From Flaviramulus sp. (GTDB lineage: Bacteria > Bacteroidota > Bacteroidia > Flavobacteriales > Flavobacteriaceae): a stretch of 64,000 nt of DNA. Each line of letters begins with the position of its first letter. The stretch's first letter is position 1. Shown piece after piece: positions 25,648-34,659 of the stretch. The stretch is from contig JANQTJ010000037.1 of NCBI GenBank assembly GCA_030731745.1, positions 2,315-66,314 on the forward strand, read 5' to 3'. The notes below the pieces were generated by a model. It made no database searches, had not been told where the DNA came from, and saw only the letters and a list, made by a program, of their open reading frames with translations. The position numbers and the translations under genes are program-made.

Positions 25648-27336
25648 ATGAGTAACAAAAAGCAACATGCAAGAACAAGAGCTCAAGAAAGCTCGAATGC
25701 CATTGAGCGCATGTATATTACTATGCGTCATCTATTTAATAGAGGGTTTTACAAACCGATGGGTATTTCTGGTGAAACACTTAGGCAAGCTTTACTACTT
25801 TTAAGACCGGAGATTTATGGTTCTATTGGTGAAGAAAAAGCAGAACTTGAAGGGTTGCTTTATGTAATTGATAGACTCCCTGTTGGTATTGAAGAATGCA
25901 CTTTTATTAATTTAACAAGTGATGAAGGCTACTCTAACTCGCATTTTAAACCCATAATTCCGGAAAAAAGAAGACGTAATTGTTACAGAATTGATGCTGA
26001 ACAAATGAATATAGAGATTACCAGAGGACGCTCTGAAATCTATGATATTTTAACACATCTTACCTTTCTTTTTATTGAATCTCATAAAATAAGTAATCGT
26101 GTTATTATAAATGAAGAAGGGCAAACAACCCGAGATTGGATAAAACTTGAAAAAGCAGTTTTATTAAAAAAGAAACTCACACAAGAAGAACGCGAAGTAG
26201 CTATAACTCATACGGCTAATATTTTGGGTAGAACTTTTAATGAGTTGAGCAGCGTTTATAATGAGTTTGCAACAAATACCCAACCAGAAAGATTACTACA
26301 TATTGTTTATTGGTTAGGGAAACTAGCCATAGAAGAACAAATTAATAATAATAAGAGAACAGTTACGTTTAGTCCTGTTTTAAGAGAACGAATAGGACAT
26401 CATATCCATGGTGAGATATGGGCAGATACAATAAAAGAAGTACTTTTTAAAAATGATTTTCTAGATAGACCGTTGCATATTATTAGTGCTAATATGCATA
26501 GCGTTATGAACACCTTATTTTCTTCAAGTGCCTTAAAAACAAATACTGCCAAAAAAGATAGTTTTGAGGTGTATGAATCTTTAAGTAAAAAAGAAAATCA
26601 AGATCTCCGCAATATAGTTACTAATGAAGCGTTGCAAAAAGGGATGATTTATATAAAAGATGCTTCGGGTGTAAATATTGATGTTCAAATTTTTGACACG
26701 ACTAAGCTAGATGTTTCTGAAATTGATATCAAAATATCTGATGAGGTTTTAAAAGAAAAAAAGCCGGTAATAATAGTTATGGATTATGCTTTTGGAGAGC
26801 AAGCCTATGAAACTATTGATGAGTTATTAAAACCATATAAAACAAAAGGGAGTAAAACTCATTTAAATGTACAATCGGTATCTATAATGGGTAAAGCAGG
26901 CATTTTAGAAGGAGGTAAAGGCGATATCATGATACCATCAGCCCATATTTTTGAGGGAACAGCTGATAATTATCCATTTAAAAACGAGCTTAAAAAACAA
27001 CATTTAGAAGGTCAAGGAGTAGCAGTTTATGAGGGTTCTATGATTACTGTTTTAGGCACTTCATTACAAAACAAAGATATCTTAAAGTTTTTTTATAACT
27101 CTACCTGGCAAGTAATTGGTTTAGAGATGGAAGGTGCACATTATCAAAAAGCTATTCAGGCAGCATCAAAGGTAAGAGGTAGCATCAGCTCTAAAGTAAA
27201 AGTTAGATATGCATATTACGCCAGCGATAATCCTTTAGAAACAGGAGCAACATTAGCTTCAGGAGGGTTAGGAACTTCTGGAGTAAAACCAACTTATTTA
27301 ATAACTAGAACCATATTAGAACAAATATTAAATTAA
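25648..27336 (+). CDS. DUF6909-type protein with nucleoside-phosphorylase-like C-terminal domain
   Basis: A 562-residue cytoplasmic protein of a family I associate with the label DUF6909 (number from memory). Residues 1-300 are helical with no recognised fold (ERMYITMRHLFNRGFYKP, ESHKISNRVIINEEG). From about 370 a second domain appears: IVMDYAFGEQAYE, SIMGKAGILEGGKGDIMIP, GLEMEGAHY (491-499) and YYASDNPLET (522-531). The EMEG and SD motifs are those of the NP-I (purine nucleoside phosphorylase/MTAN/AMP nucleosidase) fold, where they bind the ribose and act as acid. A nucleoside- or nucleotide-cleaving activity is plausible but unproven. The Wzz-like gene begins 4 bp later. Confidence 0.75.
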   Translation: MSNKKQHARTRAQESSNAIERMYITMRHLFNRGFYKPMGISGETLRQALLLLRPEIYGSIGEEKAELEGLLYVIDRLPVGIEECTFINLTSDEGYSNSHFKPIIPEKRRRNCYRIDAEQMNIEITRGRSEIYDILTHLTFLFIESHKISNRVIINEEGQTTRDWIKLEKAVLLKKKLTQEEREVAITHTANILGRTFNELSSVYNEFATNTQPERLLHIVYWLGKLAIEEQINNNKRTVTFSPVLRERIGHHIHGEIWADTIKEVLFKNDFLDRPLHIISANMHSVMNTLFSSSALKTNTAKKDSFEVYESLSKKENQDLRNIVTNEALQKGMIYIKDASGVNIDVQIFDTTKLDVSEIDIKISDEVLKEKKPVIIVMDYAFGEQAYETIDELLKPYKTKGSKTHLNVQSVSIMGKAGILEGGKGDIMIPSAHIFEGTADNYPFKNELKKQHLEGQGVAVYEGSMITVLGTSLQNKDILKFFYNSTWQVIGLEMEGAHYQKAIQAASKVRGSISSKVKVRYAYYASDNPLETGATLASGGLGTSGVKPTYLITRTILEQILN

Positions 27337-27340
27337 AATT

Positions 27341-28414
27341 ATGAGTAAAGATTTACCACAACCACAACAATCTGAAGAAGTAGATTTAGGGCAGTTGTTT
27401 AAGATAATAGGAAACGCTTTCGATCGTTTTTTCAAATTTATAGGAGGTATTTTTAACAAGCTGTTTTTGGCTTTTGTTTGGTTTGTTTTTTTTGTAAAAA
27501 AGCACATCATAAAATTGGCAATTGCCGGAGTTTTAGGTTTAGGATATGGCTTTTTTAAACAAATAAAAGGAGAGCCTATTTTTAAATCTACATCAGTTGT
27601 AAAACAAAATTATAATACAGGAGAAAATCTCTATAGAGCAATAAGTTATTATAATGAGTTAATTGCAGAAAAAGATCTATCTACTTTAGCTAAAGTTTTA
27701 GATATAGATCCTACAAAAGTTACCGCTATTAAAGAGTTTGAGGTAGTGCCTGTTGTTACAGAAAATGAAAAGCTTAAAAGTTTTGACAACTATATTAAAA
27801 CGCTAGATTCAACTATAGCTTCTACTATTACTTTTGAGAAGTATCAAGAAAATGTTAAAGATTTTCAACATGCCAATCAACGTATTATAATAAAAGCAAC
27901 AGAAAAAAATGTATTTGAAGAAGTTGTTTCAACCATAGTTAGTAAAATTGAGGATACGGAATATTTTGTCACAGAACAACAAAAGGATTTGGATGAGTTG
28001 ACAAATCTAGAAAATTCTTTAAAAGAATCATTATCGGCTTCAAAAGATTTACAGGATGTTTATAAGAGAGTTTTAGAAGCTCCAATTGATAATAAAACGG
28101 GATCTCAAACAAGTATTAGTATTGACAATACTGAAGATAAAAGTAAGACAAAGGAGTTTGAATTATACACAAATGATATTAATCTTCGTAGAGAATTAGT
28201 TAGTATTCAGAGGCAAAAAGAAGAAAAGCAGTTTATTATAGAAATAGTATCTACTCAAGAAAACCAAGGAACTATTGATAACTCTAAAAGCCTTTTCAAT
28301 ATAGCTCTAGACGTTAAAATTTATTATGCTTTTATATTAATAATGGCAACGCTCATGGTATTGCTTGTAATTAATTTTATTAAGTTTTTAGAAACTTACA
28401 AAGAAAAAATATAA
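27341..28414 (+). CDS. Wzz-like polysaccharide chain-length/co-polymerase protein
   Basis: A 357-residue inner-membrane protein. Hydrophobic segments at about 36-72 and at 328-350 bracket a periplasmic region rich in charged helix, with a coiled-coil stretch near 200-240 (EQQKDLDELTNLENSLKESL). This is the two-anchor topology of Wzz-type polysaccharide co-polymerases, which set chain length with Wzy. No cytoplasmic tyrosine-kinase domain (Wzc/BY-kinase) is present, and no PxxP-rich C-terminal motif of classic Wzz was seen. It starts the long plus-strand locus and leads into rfbB with one base between. Confidence 0.75.
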   Translation: MSKDLPQPQQSEEVDLGQLFKIIGNAFDRFFKFIGGIFNKLFLAFVWFVFFVKKHIIKLAIAGVLGLGYGFFKQIKGEPIFKSTSVVKQNYNTGENLYRAISYYNELIAEKDLSTLAKVLDIDPTKVTAIKEFEVVPVVTENEKLKSFDNYIKTLDSTIASTITFEKYQENVKDFQHANQRIIIKATEKNVFEEVVSTIVSKIEDTEYFVTEQQKDLDELTNLENSLKESLSASKDLQDVYKRVLEAPIDNKTGSQTSISIDNTEDKSKTKEFELYTNDINLRRELVSIQRQKEEKQFIIEIVSTQENQGTIDNSKSLFNIALDVKIYYAFILIMATLMVLLVINFIKFLETYKEKI

Positions 28415-28415
28415 C

Positions 28416-29465
28416 ATGACAATTTTAATAACCGGTGGCGCAGGATTTATAGGTTCTCACGTAGTAAGATTATTTGTAAAAAAATATCCTAATTATAAAA
28501 TCTATAATTTAGATTTGCTTACTTATGCAGGTAATTTAGAGAATTTAAAAGATATTCAGAATACTCCAAATTACACGTTTATCAAAGGAGACATTAATGA
28601 TAGCGAATTTATAGATACGCTCTTTGAAGCCTACAAATTTGATACCGTGATTCACCTTGCTGCAGAATCTCATGTTGATAGATCCATTAAAGATCCAATG
28701 GCTTTTGTTAAAACAAATGTTTTTGGAACTGTAAACCTGCTTAATGCATCAAAAAAAATATGGGACAACAATTTTGAAAACAAACTGTTCTATCACATAA
28801 GTACGGATGAAGTATATGGGACTTTAGGAGATACAGGGTTATTTACAGAAACAACACCATACAGTCCAAATTCTCCTTATTCAGCATCCAAGGCAAGTTC
28901 TGATCATTTTGTTAGAGCGTATGGAGAGACTTACGGCCTTCCTTTTATAATTTCAAACTGCTCAAATAACTATGGGCAAAACCAATTTCCAGAAAAATTA
29001 ATACCCTTATTTATTAATAATATAATTAATATGAAGCCACTTCCAGTTTATGGGGATGGTAATTACACAAGAGATTGGTTGTATGTAGTAGATCATGCCA
29101 TTGCTATTGAGTTGTTGTTTTCCAAAGGAAAAAAAGGGGAAACCTACAATATTGGAGGTTTTAATGAGTGGAAAAATATTGATTTAGTAAAGGTTTTATG
29201 TAAACAAATGGACCTTAAATTAGGAAGAAAAAAAGGAGACTCAGAAAAATTAATAACTTATGTAAAAGATAGGCCAGGGCACGATTTACGATATGCCATT
29301 GATGCCTCTAAAATAAATAGAGAGCTAGGTTGGAAGCCTTCAGTAACCTTTGAGGAAGGGCTGTCTATAACTATAGATTGGTATTTAAGCAATAAAGAGT
29401 GGTTAAAAAATGTAACCTCAGGAGAATATCAAAATTATTATGAAAAACAGTACAAACAACACTAA
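28416..29465 (+). CDS. rfbB: dTDP-glucose 4,6-dehydratase
   Basis: A 349-residue extended short-chain dehydrogenase catalysing the second step to dTDP-L-rhamnose. The NAD fold is TGGAGFIGSH (6-15), the active-site Asp/Glu pair lies in STDEVYGTLG, and the catalytic YxxxK is YSASKAS. ESHVDRSIKDP and RDWLYVVDHA are typical RmlB blocks. It is the first of four consecutive rhamnose genes. Confidence 0.97.
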   Translation: MTILITGGAGFIGSHVVRLFVKKYPNYKIYNLDLLTYAGNLENLKDIQNTPNYTFIKGDINDSEFIDTLFEAYKFDTVIHLAAESHVDRSIKDPMAFVKTNVFGTVNLLNASKKIWDNNFENKLFYHISTDEVYGTLGDTGLFTETTPYSPNSPYSASKASSDHFVRAYGETYGLPFIISNCSNNYGQNQFPEKLIPLFINNIINMKPLPVYGDGNYTRDWLYVVDHAIAIELLFSKGKKGETYNIGGFNEWKNIDLVKVLCKQMDLKLGRKKGDSEKLITYVKDRPGHDLRYAIDASKINRELGWKPSVTFEEGLSITIDWYLSNKEWLKNVTSGEYQNYYEKQYKQH

Positions 29466-29506
29466 TTATAATATTCATTTTCAATATTTAATCCAATAAA
29501 ATACAT

Positions 29507-30373
29507 ATGAAAGGAATTATACTAGCAGGAGGTTCTGGAACCCGGTTACACCCTTTAACCTTATCAGTAAGTAAGCAATTAATGCCTATTTATGATAAAC
29601 CTATGATTTATTATCCTTTATCAACTTTAATGTATGCTGGTATAAGTGAAATTTTAATTATCTCAACACCTAAAGATTTGCCTTTATTTAAAGATCTATT
29701 AGGAGATGGCAAGAAATATGGTTGTAAATTTGAATATGCAGTACAAGAACATCCAAACGGATTAGCCGAGGCATTCCTAATTGGAGAAAATTTTATTGGC
29801 GATGATAAAGTTGCATTAATATTAGGTGATAATATTTTTTATGGCACGGGTTTAGCAGCACTTTTGCAAGCTAATAACAATCCAGAAGGCGGTATTATTT
29901 ACGCTTACAGAGTGCATGATCCAGAGCGTTATGGTGTTGTTGAGTTTAACGGTGAAGGAAAGGCAATTTCAATAGAAGAGAAACCTGAGAATCCAAAATC
30001 AAATTATGCTGTGCCAGGCATTTATTTTTACGATAATTCTGTTGTGCAAATCGCTAAAAATATCCAACCAAGTCATAGAGGAGAATTGGAAATTACAGAT
30101 GTTAATAGAGTGTATTTAGAAAAAGAAAAACTACATGTAAGTATTCTTGATAGAGGCACAGCTTGGTTAGATACTGGCACATTTCAATCTTTAATGCAAG
30201 CTTCACAATTTGTTGAGGTTATAGAAGAACGACAAGGTTTAAAAATAGGCGCTATAGAGGGAGCTGCTTTTGAAATGGGATTTATTAATAAAGAACAATT
30301 TAAAGCCTTGGCAGAACCCTTACTTAAAAGTGGATATGGAAAAAATTTGTTAGGTCTTTTGAATAAAAATTAA
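29507..30373 (+). CDS. rfbA: Glucose-1-phosphate thymidylyltransferase
   Basis: A 288-residue nucleotidyltransferase joining dTTP and glucose-1-phosphate. The nucleotide loop is [12 protein letters not shown] (6-17), with [20 protein letters not shown] and [10 protein letters not shown] as further RmlA signatures. Length is standard. Its stop codon overlaps the ATG of rfbC by one base (TAATG). Confidence 0.97.
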   Translation: MKGIILAGGSGTRLHPLTLSVSKQLMPIYDKPMIYYPLSTLMYAGISEILIISTPKDLPLFKDLLGDGKKYGCKFEYAVQEHPNGLAEAFLIGENFIGDDKVALILGDNIFYGTGLAALLQANNNPEGGIIYAYRVHDPERYGVVEFNGEGKAISIEEKPENPKSNYAVPGIYFYDNSVVQIAKNIQPSHRGELEITDVNRVYLEKEKLHVSILDRGTAWLDTGTFQSLMQASQFVEVIEERQGLKIGAIEGAAFEMGFINKEQFKALAEPLLKSGYGKNLLGLLNKN

Positions 30374-30918
30374 TGAAAGCAATAGAGACAAAATTAAAAG
30401 ATTGTTTTGTAATAGAACCAAAAGTTTTTAATGACGAAAGAGGCTATTTTTTTGAAAGTTTTAATCAAAAAGCTTTTAACGAATTAATAGGCAGTAAAAT
30501 AAACTTTATTCAAGATAATGAGTCTTTCTCGACAAGAGGTGTATTAAGAGGCATACATTTTCAAACAGGAGACTATGCGCAAGCAAAATTAGTTAGAGTT
30601 ATTAAAGGCAGCGTTTTAGATGTTGCAGTAGATTTAAGAAAAGATTCCAAAACATATGGCGAGTATCTTTCAATTGAATTGAATGAAGACAATAAAAGGC
30701 AACTTTTTGTTCCACGAGGGTTTGGTCATGGATTTATTGTTTTGAGTGAAACTGCTATTTTTTCTTATAAATGTGATAATTTTTATAACAAGGAAGCAGA
30801 AGGCGGTATTATTTATAATGATTTGGATTTAAACATCGATTGGAAATTATCTCCAAATCAATTTTTAATATCACCAAAAGATACCATATTACCAAAATTT
30901 AAAGACATCAGAGGATGA
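30373..30918 (+). CDS. rfbC: dTDP-4-dehydrorhamnose 3,5-epimerase
   Basis: A 181-residue cupin-fold enzyme. The signature RGVLRGIHFQTG carries the catalytic histidine; DVAVDLRKDSKTYGEY and FVPRGFGHGFIVLSE are the other RmlC blocks. It overlaps rfbA by one base and rfbD by four, so the three are translated together. Confidence 0.97.
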   Translation: MKAIETKLKDCFVIEPKVFNDERGYFFESFNQKAFNELIGSKINFIQDNESFSTRGVLRGIHFQTGDYAQAKLVRVIKGSVLDVAVDLRKDSKTYGEYLSIELNEDNKRQLFVPRGFGHGFIVLSETAIFSYKCDNFYNKEAEGGIIYNDLDLNIDWKLSPNQFLISPKDTILPKFKDIRG

Positions 30919-31781
30919 GAACAATTTTAATTACTGGTGGAAAAGGGCAACTAGCTTCTTGCATAAAAGATGTTGCAAAAAACTTGGTTGGCTTCAATTT
31001 TATTTATGTTGATTACGATGAGCTAGATATTACTAATGAGTTAGAAGTAATAAATTTTTTTAATAAAACAAAAATTGATTACTGTGTGAACTGTGCTGCT
31101 TATACGGCTGTTGATAAAGCAGAATATGATCAAACGTTAGCGAAGTCAGTTAATGAAATTGGCGCAAAAAATTTAGCCGAAGCTTGTAAAAAGAGTAACG
31201 CTATTCTAATTCAAATATCTACAGACTTTGTTTTTGATGGTACAAAGTCATCTCCTTATTTAGAATCAGATAAAACCAATCCTATAAGTGTATATGGTTT
31301 AACAAAATTACATGGAGAACATGCAGTTACCTCAACCTTACAAACGTATTTTGTATTAAGAACTTCTTGGTTATACTCAGAGCATGGCAATAATTTTTTA
31401 AAGACGATGCTGAGATTAGCCAAAGAAAGAGATGAACTTAACATTATTTTTGATCAAGTAGGCACACCTACTTATGCAGGAGATTTAGCAAAAGTTATTT
31501 TTATATTAATTACGACTAATAATGCATCCTTTGGGACTTACCATTACAGTAATGAAGGCGTTGCCGGATGGTATGATTTCTCTAAGGCTATTTTTGATAT
31601 ATCTGGATTAAAAGTAAAAATAAATCCTATTAAAACAGAAGCGTATAAAACAGATGCAGAAAGGCCAAAGTATAGTGTTTTAGATAAATCAAAAATTAAA
31701 AATACTCTAGAACTTGAAATTCCTTATTGGAGAGAAAGTTTAAAAAATGCTCTTTCAAACCTAGAAGAATTAAACAGTTAG
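30915..31781 (+). CDS. rfbD: dTDP-4-dehydrorhamnose reductase
   Basis: A 288-residue NAD(P)H-dependent reductase that finishes dTDP-L-rhamnose. The nucleotide loop is TGGKGQLA (6-13), the catalytic motif YGLTKLHGE, and STDFVFDG and LRTSWLYSEHGNNF are RmlD blocks. It starts by an ATGA overlap with rfbC. Confidence 0.96.
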   Translation: MRTILITGGKGQLASCIKDVAKNLVGFNFIYVDYDELDITNELEVINFFNKTKIDYCVNCAAYTAVDKAEYDQTLAKSVNEIGAKNLAEACKKSNAILIQISTDFVFDGTKSSPYLESDKTNPISVYGLTKLHGEHAVTSTLQTYFVLRTSWLYSEHGNNFLKTMLRLAKERDELNIIFDQVGTPTYAGDLAKVIFILITTNNASFGTYHYSNEGVAGWYDFSKAIFDISGLKVKINPIKTEAYKTDAERPKYSVLDKSKIKNTLELEIPYWRESLKNALSNLEELNS

Positions 31782-31816
31782 TTACAGATTATTTAATAAA
31801 TATAATTAAAATTTAA

Positions 31817-33067
31817 ATGGATAAAATTGCAATTATTGGGTTAGGATATGTGGGTTTGCCTTTAGCAGTAGAGTTTGGTAAAAACAATTTTAATGTTATA
31901 GGTTTTGATATTAACGAAAAACGAATTAAAGAGTTAAATAAAGGACAAGATCACACATTAGAAGTTTCTGAGAAAGAACTTCAAAATATAGATAAAGTTA
32001 AGTTTTCTTCAAACCCAGATGTTTTAGAGCATGCAAATATTTATATTGTTACGGTACCTACCCCAATTGATAAATATATGCAACCAGATTTAAGTCCCAT
32101 TATCTCTGCAAGTAAATTAATTTCAAAATATATCAAAAAAGGAGACCTTATTATATATGAATCAACTGTTTTTCCCGGATGTACAGAAGATGTCTGTGTT
32201 CCCTTACTAGAATCAATAAGTGGTTTAAAATTTAATAAAGATTTTTACTGTGGTTACTCACCAGAACGTATAAATCCTGGAGATAAAGAACGTAGAGTGC
32301 ATAATATTGTGAAAGTAACCTCAGGAAGCACACCAGAAATTGCAGAAAAAGTAGATAATTTATATAAATCTATAGTTGTTGCTGGCACACACAAAGCATC
32401 CTCTATAAAAGTTGCAGAAGCCGCTAAGGTTATAGAAAATACTCAACGCGATTTAAACATCGCTTTTGTTAACGAACTCTCATTAATTTTTGATAAAATG
32501 GAAATTAATACCTTGGAGGTTTTAGAAGCCGCAGGAACAAAATGGAACTTTTTACCATTTAGACCAGGGCTTGTAGGAGGCCACTGTATAGGGGTAGATC
32601 CTTATTACTTAACCTATAAAGCACAAAGTTTAGGATATAACCCAGAAGTTATTTTAGCAGGTAGACGTATTAATGATAGTATGGGAAGCCAGGTGGTTAA
32701 AAAGTATATAAAAAGATTACTTTCTTTAAAAAAAGCGGGTAATAACTTTAAAACCTTGATACTAGGGTTTACATTTAAAGAGAACTGCCCAGATATAAGA
32801 AACACGAGAGTTATTGATATTTATAATGAATTAAAGGACTACGGTATAGAGGCCGATATTTATGACCCAATTGCCGATGTTAATGAAATAGAAGAAGAGT
32901 ATCGCATAAAAGTAAAGGCTGAAGACATTAACAATTATAATGGTATAATAATAGCCGTAGGGCACGAAGAGTTTTTAAATTATGATTGGAAGTCTATTGT
33001 GAAGGGAAAAATAGTTTTTGATGTAAAAAACATATTAGAAAAAGGCTTAGCAACAGATAGCTTGTAA
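31817..33067 (+). CDS. tviB: UDP-N-acetylglucosamine 6-dehydrogenase (TviB/WbpO type)
   Basis: A 416-residue nucleotide-sugar dehydrogenase performing the two-step oxidation of a UDP-HexNAc to its uronic acid. The N-terminal NAD fold is IGLGYVGLPLAVEFG (7-21), ENTQRDLNIAFVNEL follows the central helix, and the catalytic cysteine is Cys257 in GGHCIGVDPYYL. Blocks such as QPDLSPIISASKLI and GFTFKENCPDIRNTR agree closely with TviB of the Vi-antigen pathway. The matching TviC-type 4-epimerase is two genes downstream, so UDP-GalNAcA is the expected product. Confidence 0.92.
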   Translation: MDKIAIIGLGYVGLPLAVEFGKNNFNVIGFDINEKRIKELNKGQDHTLEVSEKELQNIDKVKFSSNPDVLEHANIYIVTVPTPIDKYMQPDLSPIISASKLISKYIKKGDLIIYESTVFPGCTEDVCVPLLESISGLKFNKDFYCGYSPERINPGDKERRVHNIVKVTSGSTPEIAEKVDNLYKSIVVAGTHKASSIKVAEAAKVIENTQRDLNIAFVNELSLIFDKMEINTLEVLEAAGTKWNFLPFRPGLVGGHCIGVDPYYLTYKAQSLGYNPEVILAGRRINDSMGSQVVKKYIKRLLSLKKAGNNFKTLILGFTFKENCPDIRNTRVIDIYNELKDYGIEADIYDPIADVNEIEEEYRIKVKAEDINNYNGIIIAVGHEEFLNYDWKSIVKGKIVFDVKNILEKGLATDSL

Positions 33068-33083
33068 ATTTAAAGCAAAGAGA

Positions 33084-33665
33084 ATGAAGATAAAAAAACG
33101 CTTAGTTATTTTTATTTTAGGTTTTTTGATATCATGTAATAGTAAAAACAAATCTGAAGAAAAACAGGTTGAAGATAAATTGTTGCAATCACTGGTTAGA
33201 AAGGGTGTTGATAATAAAGATTTAAAAAACACTTTTTTAGTAATTCTTAATGTTTTGGCCAATAAAAACGACAACTTTCAATTGTTTTATACCGAAGATT
33301 ATATGTTGTCATTTAATGAAGATCAATCAATTATAAAACTGATTTCAGGCGCTAATGACTATCAAAATATAGTTTTTACATTACCAAGCAATGTATTACC
33401 AGATAGACTTAGAATAGATGTGGGTAGTAACAGAAACCAAAAAGTAATTAAAATAAAATCGTTACTATTTCGATATAACGATAAAGAGGTTTTTATTCCT
33501 TCAGAACTCATATCAAAATTATTGGTTCCAAATGAGTTTGTTAATTATCGTTTAGGTGAGGACACTTATAATCTATTAACCTTAAATGTGGAGGATAAAA
33601 CCATATACGATCCAGCCTTTACATGTTCACCTGAATTGGTTAGATTATTACTAGCAATAAAATAA
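33084..33665 (+). CDS. Unknown lipoprotein inside the uronic-acid gene pair
   Basis: A 193-residue exported protein with a basic start (MKIKKR), a hydrophobic core and lipobox LISC, giving a lipidated cysteine at residue 18. The mature protein is mixed alpha/beta without transmembrane segments (VILNVLANKNDNFQLFYTED, RLRIDVGSNRNQKVIKIKSL, EVFIPSELISKLLVPNEFV). No family is recognised. It lies 16 bp after tviB and 7 bp before the tviC-like gene, so it is in the same transcript. Its place suggests a role in polysaccharide assembly or export, but nothing in its sequence proves it. Confidence 0.8.
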   Translation: MKIKKRLVIFILGFLISCNSKNKSEEKQVEDKLLQSLVRKGVDNKDLKNTFLVILNVLANKNDNFQLFYTEDYMLSFNEDQSIIKLISGANDYQNIVFTLPSNVLPDRLRIDVGSNRNQKVIKIKSLLFRYNDKEVFIPSELISKLLVPNEFVNYRLGEDTYNLLTLNVEDKTIYDPAFTCSPELVRLLLAIK

Positions 33666-33672
33666 TAAAATT

Positions 33673-34659
33673 ATGAACTCAAGAATTATTGAAAATAAAA
33701 AGGTTTTAGTTACTGGAGGTGCTGGCTTTATAGGTTCTAATCTAATAGACGTATTAATAAAACAGAATAATAACGTCGTTTGTCTAGATAATTTGGCTAC
33801 TGGACATCTCAAAAACATACAGCGTCATTTAAGCCATCCTAACTTCAAATTTATTGAAGGCGATATTAGAGACATGGAAACCTGTTTAAAAGCTTGTAGT
33901 GGTGCAGATATAGTGCTCCATCAAGCTGCTTTAGGATCCGTACCAAGATCTATTAACAACCCAATGCTCACCAACGATGTTAATATTTCTGGATTTTTAA
34001 ATATGCTTTGGGCCGTTAAAGAAAATAAAGTAAAGAGGTTTGTTTACGCTGCAAGTTCTTCAACTTACGGTGATCATCCTGGTTTACCAAAAAAAGAAGA
34101 ATCCATTGGTAATCCCCTCTCACCTTATGCTGTAACTAAATATGTAAATGAGTTATATGCTCAGGTTTTTGCAACCACTTATGGTGTTGAAACCATAGGC
34201 TTAAGATATTTTAATGTATTTGGGCCAAAACAAGATCCTAATGGCGCCTATGCTGCCGTGATACCTAAGTTTATAAATTTATTTTTAAAAGGCGAATCGC
34301 CAACTATAAATGGTGATGGTTCTCATTCTAGAGATTTTACTTTTATTGATAATGTGGTTCAAATAAATCAATTGGCAGCCCTCACAAACAACGATAAAGC
34401 AATTAATAGTGTTTTTAATGTGGCCTGTGGAGATAATACAACCTTGAATCAATTAATACTAGCCATTAAATCAGGGTTAAATAAATTTGAATATAACACG
34501 GATATAGAAGTAAACTATGGGCCTGAGCGTGCTGGAGATGTAAAACACTCTTTAGCTTCAATTGATAAAGCATTGACCCTACTAGGATATAAACCAACCG
34601 TTAAGTTTAAAGAAGGTATTGAATTAACTTTAAATTATTTTTTAAATAATGAGGGATGA
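33673..34659 (+). CDS. tviC: UDP-HexNAc(A) 4-epimerase (TviC/WbpP type)
   Basis: A 328-residue extended SDR epimerase. The NAD loop is TGGAGFIGSN (15-24), the catalytic motif is SPYAVTKY, and HQAALGSVPRSI plus RYFNVFGPKQDPNGAYAAV are blocks of the WbpP/TviC group, which prefers N-acetylated sugars. With TviB it supplies UDP-GalNAcA from UDP-GlcNAc. It overlaps the next gene by 11 bp. Confidence 0.92.
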   Translation: MNSRIIENKKVLVTGGAGFIGSNLIDVLIKQNNNVVCLDNLATGHLKNIQRHLSHPNFKFIEGDIRDMETCLKACSGADIVLHQAALGSVPRSINNPMLTNDVNISGFLNMLWAVKENKVKRFVYAASSSTYGDHPGLPKKEESIGNPLSPYAVTKYVNELYAQVFATTYGVETIGLRYFNVFGPKQDPNGAYAAVIPKFINLFLKGESPTINGDGSHSRDFTFIDNVVQINQLAALTNNDKAINSVFNVACGDNTTLNQLILAIKSGLNKFEYNTDIEVNYGPERAGDVKHSLASIDKALTLLGYKPTVKFKEGIELTLNYFLNNEG

